Shown here: positions 57,341-64,000 of the stretch, piece after piece
Position numbering within the stretch: position 1 is the stretch's first letter
How the letters are laid out: the number at the start of each line of letters is the position of its first letter
Origin: Begonia masoniana
Lineage: Eukaryota; Streptophyta; Magnoliopsida; Cucurbitales; Begoniaceae
Assembly (NCBI GenBank): GCA_022432975.1
Contig: CM039508.1
Location: 46,527,646 to 46,591,645, forward strand
Direction: 5' to 3'
DNA: 64,000 nt
Notes under the pieces: model-generated
The model's database searches: none
The model's input: the letters and a program-made list of their open reading frames with translations, nothing else
What the model was told of the DNA's origin: nothing
Position numbers and translations under genes: made by a program

Positions 57341-59917
57341 TGTAATACCCAGCTTTATGAGATATTAATATTTTAATATATATTGGCATTTTCTTAAATA
57401 TGTCAAATCAAGTCCGTTTGGCAAAAAGAGAGCTTTATTACAATCCTAACGGTTAATAGGGATTTTAAGGAAATTATGAGAATTTTTGGAGTTTAGACGC
57501 TTAATTCCGAGTAATTACGTTTCTCGTAACATAAATGACATTTTAGTAAAAATAGTAAACAAGGTCCGTTTTGCAAACGGACAGTTTTAATAAATCTCAA
57601 ATAATAAGTTGGACTTATTGGTGAAATAAGGAGATTTGGAGAAACCGAATCGCTAGTCAATTGACGAAACAAAGGACGAAACTAATATAAAATCAAAGGA
57701 AGGGCGAAACGGTAATTTGCCAAATCAAATTTATAAAATAAAACAAACTTTCCTATTTCCTCATTTCTTCTCTGCCTTCGCGATTTACAGAGAGCATTTT
57801 CTCTCTTTCTCTCTCGGCTCTCCCTCACTGCCGTCGACGTTCTCTCCACGCCGGCGACCGGTTCCTCCTCCGTTCTTCGCAATTTCTTCCTCATTCCTGA
57901 CCCTAGGTATGAATCTAAGATCTTAGAGCATTTATTTCAATTTTTACGGAGTTTGAACAAATAGGGTTTCGTTTAGGGTTTCGTCAAAAATGCGAATTAG
58001 GGTTCGAAATCGATAGGTTGTCGTAGTTTATGGACGTATTGAACGTATGGGACGTTATTGGAGGAATTTATACCGATTGGTGTGAAATGTTAAAATTGGA
58101 GAATTTAGGGATTTTTAGAAAAAATCGTAATTGGGATTTGAGGTGCCGAGCGCGTAATTGCTCGATGGAATAGCTCGATGAATTGGATTAAAGCTTTAGG
58201 AAATTTCTTAGTTAAGGATTTTGTAAGTTTTAGACATTAAATTGTTTTAAGCTCGTTTTAACGACAATTTGGTGAAACTGCTTAGGTAAACAAAGCTCGT
58301 GGACGGAGCTTGAGCTGCAACGGACACGAGGTAAGTTCTCGTGATCTTCTCTGGCTGATTGGCCTACACCGTACGTCGAAGTCATCTCCAAGAGTTTGGG
58401 TGATGCGTTTGTTTAAATTGTTTTGGTTGGGTAGTTAGGTTAGTCGTTTATAGGTTATTTTTGTTTATCGTCTTGATGGTACACATGCTGGTTGTTTACT
58501 TTATGCATTTGACTGCTCATGCATCACGTCTGTTAAAGCATGTGTTTAAGAGAACGAAATGAATCTACGTAATCTGTTATCTGGTCACAGCGAGGTGGTT
58601 TAGCCCTCGGTGACATTCTGTCTGCGACTTAATTAAAAAGTAAAATGAACCAACGAACGAAATGAATCTACGTAATCTGTTATCTGGTCAAGGCGAGGTG
58701 GTTTAGATCTCGGTGACATTCTGTCTGCGACCTAATTAAAAAGTAAAATGAACCAACAAAATCTACGTAATCTGTTATCTGGTCACGGCGAGGTGGGTTT
58801 AGGCCTCGGTGACAATCTGTCTGCGACAAAATGAATCTGAATCTGTTATCTGCATGTTTTATAAATGACATACGCACTGCACGCATCTGCATTTACGAGA
58901 CTTGCTGAGATTTTTATCTCATAGTTTGTTTGTATGGTGTAGGTGATCTTGACTTAGGTGAGGACGAGATCCCTCCACCTGAGGAGTGATGCAGTTGACG
59001 GAGGATGGCTTGCGGTGGTGTGTTGCGCAGTCGATGCTTAACCGACCCGTGGGGATGTATGTACGTGTTTTGAGGGTGTTGGGTTATTTTGGGGTAATGT
59101 ATGTGTAAAGTTAGAACATTTTAGGATGTTTGGATTTGATAGTGGATAAGTTTAATGATTTTAAACGTTTTGAAAACTGTTTTATAATTGTTTGGAAGGT
59201 CTATTTTGGAACTGTTTGGTAATTTGAAAACAGGAAGGATTGTCGATTTTTAAACATATCCACGTGGTTCGTTTTAACGAAAATTTAACGTGCATTTAGG
59301 TCGTTTAATTGGGAAGGATGAAATGAGAAATGAACGATGTTATGTTAGAGTTTATGAGGAAAATGTTAAGTGTGTGGTGTGCAGGGAAAGTGAAAGAAAC
59401 TCAATGTTTTGCTCTCTGGAATTTCGGATTCCAGAGAGCATTTGTAAAAATAAGAGAAGAGAAAGAAGAATGAAGAGAGGCGACTGATCGCCATTGTGAG
59501 GGGCGACCAATCGCCCCTCCATGCTTGTGATCGGCGGTCGATCTCCTAAATAAGGAGATCGATCGCCCCTCATTTGCTTATTATACATTGGCGATCGATC
59601 TCCTGAATTTTGGAGATCGATTGCCCACTTTGTTTTCAATACGGCGATCGATCGCCTCTTCATTTTGGTCGCCAGAAGACGAATATGCCCTCCCCTTTTT
59701 CGGCCGATTGGTTATTTGTTTTATTAAAAATTTTAATATTTTTATTTAATTAGTTTTGCGTTTGTTTTTAATTGGTTTAAAAGTTAAATTTTAATTCCGA
59801 TTCAGATTCCGCTTAAGGTTAAATTAAAGTTTAAAAATGATAAGTTTATTGGGATAATAAGTGTAAAAAAAAAAAATATATGTATGGGAAGTCGGGTACA
59901 GTACTAGGGTCGTTACA
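57341..59917 (+). mobile_element. Tekay-type Ty3 solo LTR
   Basis: 2577 bp starting tgtaataccc and ending gggtcgttaca, with a perfect agttc duplication (57336-57340 and 59918-59922). It is a diverged, oppositely oriented relative of the LTRs at 1023-9629: ends, exon-like blocks, hairpins and palindrome cluster correspond, but the minisatellite is a different one (58553-58850, three units of about 95-102 bp). A predicted intron has donor gaggtaagt (58331) and acceptor gtgtag (58942). There is no interior, so unequal recombination has removed the element body. Confidence 0.93.
59411..59660 (+). repeat. Hairpin and palindrome cluster in the solo LTR
   Basis: A hairpin gctctctggaat-ttcgg-attccagagagc (59411-59439) is followed by stacked palindromes around ggcgatcgat and gatcgatctcc (59469-59660). 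Same arrangement as at 1246-1471, with different palindrome sequence. Confidence 0.8.
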
Positions 59918-60350
59918 AGTTCGGATTTCGCTTTATGTTTTCAAAAGTCAGTCTTGAGTTTAGATGGATACATTGATGCTGATAACGTTGGTGATGTTGA
60001 CAGTAGTAAGAGCAGGATTGGTTATGTCTACACTTTAGGTGGCACCGCAATCAGTTGGGTTTCGAGACTTCAAGATGTAGTTGCTCTTTCTAGTTGTGAA
60101 GCCAAGTATATTGTGTTGACAGAATCTGCGAAGGAGATGATGTGGTTACAGCCTTTCTTACGCGAGTTAGGCCAAAACTATGATGGGAGTGTATTACATT
60201 ATGACAGCCAAAGTGTCATCCATTTGGCAAAGAACCCTATTTATTATGGCAAGACAAAGCATATACAAGTGCGCTTGAGAAAATCCCAGGGAGTCGGAAT
60301 CCAGCTGATATGCTGATGAAAGCTGTGACGAGTGAGAAGCTGAAGTTGTG
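59918..60350 (+). pseudogene. pol: Outer copia Pol, part 4: RNase H C terminus
   Basis: After the agttc duplication the frame gives GYIDADNVGDVDSSKSRIGY, TAISWVSRLQDVVALSSCEA and LAKNPIYYGKTKHIQVR, the C-terminal RNase H. A frameshift near 60275 changes the last 25 codons. Confidence 0.92.
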
Positions 60351-60428
60351 AGCAACTTCAGTCGGACTTCTTGGATGAAATATTGAAATGAAGCCGCTAT
60401 AGATGGAGAGATGATGGGATTAGTCTCC

Positions 60429-60439
60429 AAGTGGGAGAT
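60429..60439 (+). other. Outer copia polypurine tract
   Basis: aagtgggagat directly precedes the 3' LTR; the typical Tnt1/Tork form. Confidence 0.88.
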
Positions 60440-60730
60440 TGTTGAGTTATGAAGCCTACTTTAGTGCTGGAGGTATTTTGGTCATATTTACCTTGTTATT
60501 TCGTAGCTCTAATTCGTCTAATATATAAAAACGTATTTAAGTTATGAAGTGTGCTTGAGCGTGAGAGGCAAAAACTATTGTAACTTGTTTTTGTTCTTAG
60601 TAAAATCTGTCAACAGCCAGTGGACGTAGCTCTCACAACGAGAGTGAACCACTATAAATCTATGTGTTTTTCTTTTTCATATTTTCTCGATTGTTCTTTA
60701 CAAGTTGAATTAGGGCGTCTAATCTTAATA
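60440..60730 (+). repeat. 3' LTR of the outer copia element
   Basis: 291 bp matching 30446-30736, with the last bases changed to taata, followed by the tttct duplication. Confidence 0.92.
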
Positions 60731-60735
60731 TTTCT

Positions 60736-61083
60736 TTGCCCCACAATCCACAGCAAGCTACCCACCAAATATCCTCTTTCAGTTTCAATTCTCGGTGTTT
60801 TCCACATCCCATAACTCGTGGGAATTGATCAGATCTTGTGATTCCATTTATGGGTTCTCACTAACTTCCAATTATTGTGATATTTAATCTTATTAAAATA
60901 TCAACAGAAAATCTCAGCCTCAAATTCTGATTGGCTTGTTCAATTTGATGTTGCAGGCTGACATGCTGCAAATTATCTTATCCAAAAAGGTGTTTTTTTT
61001 CTTGAAGGCAAAGTGCCAACATTTTTCACTTTAAATACCCACGTGGTTTTCTCTTTCGCTTGCTTGTGTTTGAAAAACCCAGT
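60736..61083 (+). promoter_or_regulatory. Promoter relic upstream of the POR pseudogene
   Basis: Contains a G-box (cacgtg, 61040-61045) close to a TATA-like ttaaata (61031-61037) and two gataa-type light boxes (ttatcttatcc, about 60974-60984). This set of motifs is usual in light-regulated plant genes, and a POR coding sequence follows. The Tnt1-like copia element is inserted directly upstream. Confidence 0.45.
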
Positions 61084-61403
61084 TGATAATTGTGTTTGTC
61101 CCACATCACTTATTGGATGGGAATGCGCTTTGTATATATATAAGGAGGATTCTCTCTCCACTCGAGCTAGCCTTTGGGGAGGAGTTCTACCCTCTAACAT
61201 GTGTTAACATGGTATTAGAGCTAGACGAAGGTAGGAATTGGACCTGGCACAAGCACGCTATGCATGAGAGCGAGTATTGATAATTGTATTTGTCTCACAT
61301 TGCCTATTAGATGGGCCTGCGATTTGTATATATGTGAGAGAGATTTCCTCTCTCATAGAACTAGTTTTTGGGGATGAGATCTACCTTCTCATATGGATTA
61401 ACA
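61084..61403 (+). mobile_element. TRIM element of 320 bp in the POR 5' region
   Basis: Two 126-bp direct repeats (61084-61209 and 61278-61403), each starting tgataattgt and ending ttaaca, enclose 68 bp. A primer site, tggtattagagc, lies at 61210-61221. Non-coding. The flanking five bases do not match (ccagt and tttag), so the ends or the duplication have mutated. It ends 35 bp before the POR start codon. Confidence 0.78.
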
Positions 61404-61438
61404 TTTAGAACTTAAGGAATTTTGCTTTTGCTGTGTTA

Positions 61439-62073
61439 ATGGCTTTCCAGGCTGCATCTTTAGTTTCGTCTGGTTTCTCTGTTCCAAAAGAGGTTTGTTT
61501 TTTACCACTTTGTCGACGCATGACAGTTATTTGTTTATTTGTCCCAATGAAATCATGGGTTGATTTTCGTGGATTTTCTTGTTTTTTTCATTCAGGGAAA
61601 GGCAATTGTATCTACAAAGACTCAAGTTTGTTTGGAGTTTTAATCTCAGATCATCTCAAAGCCAAGTTTTGCTCCTCTGCACTGAGATGCAAGGTAAATT
61701 TGGATTGGCTACGGTTTCATGTGATTAATGTGGAACCTTTTTTGGTTTTGATGAAAGTAAATTTTATAATTTTAAAAGTTCGGTGGAATTCGGGCACAAA
61801 CGACAACCTTAACTACTCCGACAGTGAGTAAAGATACACCAGGAGGAAAGAAAACTCTTAAGAAAAGGCAGTGTTATTGTCACATGAGCTTCTTCTTGAT
61901 TGGGTTTAGCCACAGCCAAAGCCTTGGCTGAAACCGGAAAATGGCATGAAATTATGGCCTGCAGAGATTTCCTTAAAGCTGAAAAGTTGAAAAAGCTGCC
62001 AAAGCCGCTGGCATGTCCTAGAAAACTACAGCATGCATTTAGACCTTGCTTCCCTTGACAGTGTTCATCAATT
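61439..62073 (+). pseudogene. Protochlorophyllide oxidoreductase (POR), truncated copy
   Basis: Exon 1 (61439-61492) gives the plastid transit peptide start MAFQAASLVSSGFSVPKE in 18 codons before a GT donor. Exon 2 (61596-61693, after ttcattcag) has YKDSSLFGVLISDHLKAKF and ALRCK, one frame off its start. Exon 3 (from about 61779) carries [47 protein letters not shown] and [10 protein letters not shown] in shifting frames. The Rossmann-fold glycine motif region has lost bases. Normal POR, an NADPH-dependent short-chain dehydrogenase reducing protochlorophyllide in light, is about 400 residues; only the first third remains. Introns are kept, so this is a decayed gene copy, not a processed one. 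Confidence 0.88.
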
Positions 62074-64000
62074 TGTAATTCAAATTTAGAAGTCCTCCGT
62101 CAATCCAAGATTTAATTTTTTTTTAAATTTCCAAATCAAATCAAATAAAATAGAATTTCAGATCTTTGCTAAAAATCAAGGCAAAAATTGGATAAACATA
62201 GTCTGAATATTGTTCATGAACAGAAGAAATTCAGATTTACAGAGTAACAAATCCAAACAAAATCGGATTTTTAGGAAACGGTAGGATTTCTCTATGGAAA
62301 TCTGACGCTAAACGAAATGAATGTGGTCTGGATTAGCTTCCAAAAATGGATAAAGATCAAATGCAACAGATCAAAGAATCCGAGCTGATTGATTTATAGC
62401 TCGGAAAATCCAAACAGAATACGGATTTCATGAAGGGGGGGCACGGGGGCGAACCTCCCCTATAAATAGCGGTGTTCGGGTGGTGGAAAATTCACACCAT
62501 AGCTCTCCCTTCCGAGTTCTTCAACAGAGAAGGACTTACCTCGGTCTTTAGAAGCAGCGAGCTCTGATCACCACTCAGCCTCCGACGAGAAGGAACTCCT
62601 CGACTGTAAGCTCTGACCACCACTCGACCTCCATCGACGATCCATCAGAGTAAGAAACCCTCATCCTTCTTGCTCTGGTTTCCTCTCGCTCGATCTCTCT
62701 CTTTGTTTCTCACTCTCTTATTTTCTCTCGACAGATCCACGAAATAGGAAGGAAGAAAAAGAATCAGGTTTTTATTTTTTATTTTTAAATCTGAACCGGT
62801 CCAGTGAACCAAAACCGAACGGGTTCACCTTATCTTAACCAACCCGAACCGACTGTTCACTGAACCGGCACTGTTCACCCGAACCGGTACTATTCACCCG
62901 AACCAAATTTCTTCCTGAATCAAACCGGACCGATCGAAGATTGAACCGGTAAGGAATTTCTGTCTAAATTTTTTTGAAATTGTTTATTGAAGTAGGAATT
63001 AATATCAAATGTTTTATTTAGGCAAAAAAGATCCCGAAAATCCTACAAATCGACCCAACTCAAACTGATTCAACCTACGAGCACACGTAAGCAAATTCTA
63101 TCCAAACTCTATTGAAATTGGATTTTATAAAGAAGGCATTGATACTAAGATTTTATTTAAACAGGATATTGTTGGAATACTAGAATTTTGGAAAAAAATC
63201 CCGAAACCCTAATCGCACGTAATCCAAGTAAGTGAAAATACCACTTTTAAATGTTTTGGCTATATTCCTACATCACAAAAGTTGTATTATTTTTGTAATT
63301 GATTTCTTACACGCTACTGATATATGAGCATATGTGTTTAGACATTGATATATAATTGTATAAAGATAAAATTGGTAGGACATTTTGTATGTGTATGAAT
63401 ACGATGAAATTAACGGAAAATATATAATAGCAAAAGCCTGAACGACAATGAGATGGTAAGCTTGAACATATGGTATTAACGTGATAGCAAAAACATGAAC
63501 GACAATGAGATGATAAGTTTGATCGAAAATAAGTTGACAAAGCTTGAACGACAATGAGATGACTAAGTCTAAGGTTGGGAAATTAGTACCAACCAGTCTG
63601 TAATCTGGATTCGGTAAAAATAAATGTTAATTTTGACACTTGCTCGTATTTTTGCTTGTTGAGTTAAATCTCATAGTTTGTATAAATTTATGATGTAGAT
63701 GAGTTTTTATCTGAGGAAGAACTGTCTGTAATCGAGAACCTTCCAGAGGCAAGCGAGCGTGTAGAAGAAAAAAATGTTTTTGGGTCTAAGAGAAATGTTT
63801 TAATTCGTATGTTTTAATTGTTAAAGATATTTCATATTTCTATTGAAACTTTGGATAATTTATTTCTAAACGAAGTTTTTATGAATTGTGTTAATATTGT
63901 GTTTGCTTTAATTTTTGACAAAGTTATTTAATGATTTCAAATTTTAATTAAGTTTCTGCACATTTAATGTTACTCTTTAAATATATTTTTATTATTTCAA
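62074..64000 (+). repeat. Probable Ty3 LTR start, running past the window end
   Basis: POR similarity stops at tgtaattcaaatttagaa (62074), which resembles the first bases of the LTR at 33752. Further on are a TATA box (cctataaatag, about 62459), clustered gaaccggt and ttcaccc motifs (62787-62952), a predicted intron (donor ccaagtaagt, GT at 63228; acceptor gatgtag at 63698), and three copies of gaacgacaatgagatg (63440-63561) inside it. This order repeats that of the other Tekay-type LTRs here. The partner LTR lies outside the window, so this is an inference. Confidence 0.5.

Larger units (their letters stand above)
30446..60730 (+). mobile_element. Tnt1-like Ty1/copia element split by nested insertions
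   Basis: Short LTRs (30446-30736 and 60440-60730, 291 bp each) begin tgtt and are flanked by tttct (30441-30445 and 60731-60735). The coding order is gag, protease, integrase, RT, RNase H. The element spans 30.3 kb because it holds a Sirevirus-type element (33097-53490), a solo-type LTR (55120-57201) and a Ty3 solo LTR (57341-59917). Removing these with their 5-bp duplications leaves 5217 bp, a normal Tnt1/Tork size. Many stops show that it is old, consistent with being the lowest layer of the nest. Confidence 0.95.

Noticed and set aside
57682..57926. Paired small frames on both strands near 57700-57920
   Set aside because: They lie in the exon-like part of a solo LTR; related LTRs do not preserve the frame.

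Overview
The window is nuclear DNA of a photosynthetic flowering plant, probably a eudicot. It is made almost entirely of LTR retrotransposons, many nested in one another. The plant assignment rests on plant-only element clades (Tekay-type and Reina-type Ty3 chromoviruses, a Sirevirus-type and a Tnt1-type Ty1/copia element, a Cassandra TRIM carrying 5S rRNA sequence), on tRNA-iMet primer binding sites, and on two host gene pieces: exon 1 of a DUF1218 membrane protein and a decayed protochlorophyllide oxidoreductase (POR) gene. The species cannot be named from the sequence. Element borders were set by reading the LTR ends and the target site duplications (TSDs), most of which match exactly.

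Layout. 1-1017 is unassigned, with a 43-bp tandem duplication. 1023-9629 (minus) is a Ty3 element that keeps gag but no pol (TR-GAG type, TSD catct). 10189-12245 (plus) is a 2-kb gag-only Reina-like element. 12907-12996 (minus) is DUF1218 exon 1. 13677-14514 is an intact Cassandra TRIM (TSD gtata). 14937-15803 is a MULE transposase pseudogene with a piece of Cassandra LTR inside an exon. 16168 to about 19344 is the 3' end of a Sirevirus-like element: an extra ORF with the 'putative plant transposon protein' (PTTP) domain, then an LTR. 19983-29022 (plus) is a complete but mutated Tekay chromovirus (TSD tagtt).

30446-60730 is one Tnt1-like copia element (plus, TSD tttct) holding five younger insertions. 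A Sirevirus-type element (33097-53490, minus) sits in its integrase. That element itself holds a coding-free Ty3 element (33752-43070, plus, TSD aaggc) in one LTR and a solo-LTR-like insertion (46797-48074, TSD cctag) in its RNase H region. The outer copia also carries a second member of that solo family (55120-57201, TSD gtagt) and a Tekay-type solo LTR (57341-59917, TSD agttc), both near or in RNase H. Subtracting the insertions and their TSDs leaves about 5.2 kb for the outer copia and about 9.8 kb for the Sirevirus, both normal lengths, so the nesting model closes.

From 60736 the window holds a POR promoter relic with a G-box, a 320-bp TRIM, a POR pseudogene with recognisable exons 1-3, and what looks like the start of another Ty3 LTR at 62074 that runs off the window.

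Every polyprotein here carries stops or frameshifts, so no element looks able to move by itself. I see no new enzymatic system. The most interesting signals are: a repeated motif shared by the LTRs of a Copia and a Ty3 element; a predicted intron enclosing a minisatellite in five Ty3 LTR families; palindrome clusters kept in shape but not in sequence; and the PTTP gene placed as a third ORF of Sirevirus-type elements.
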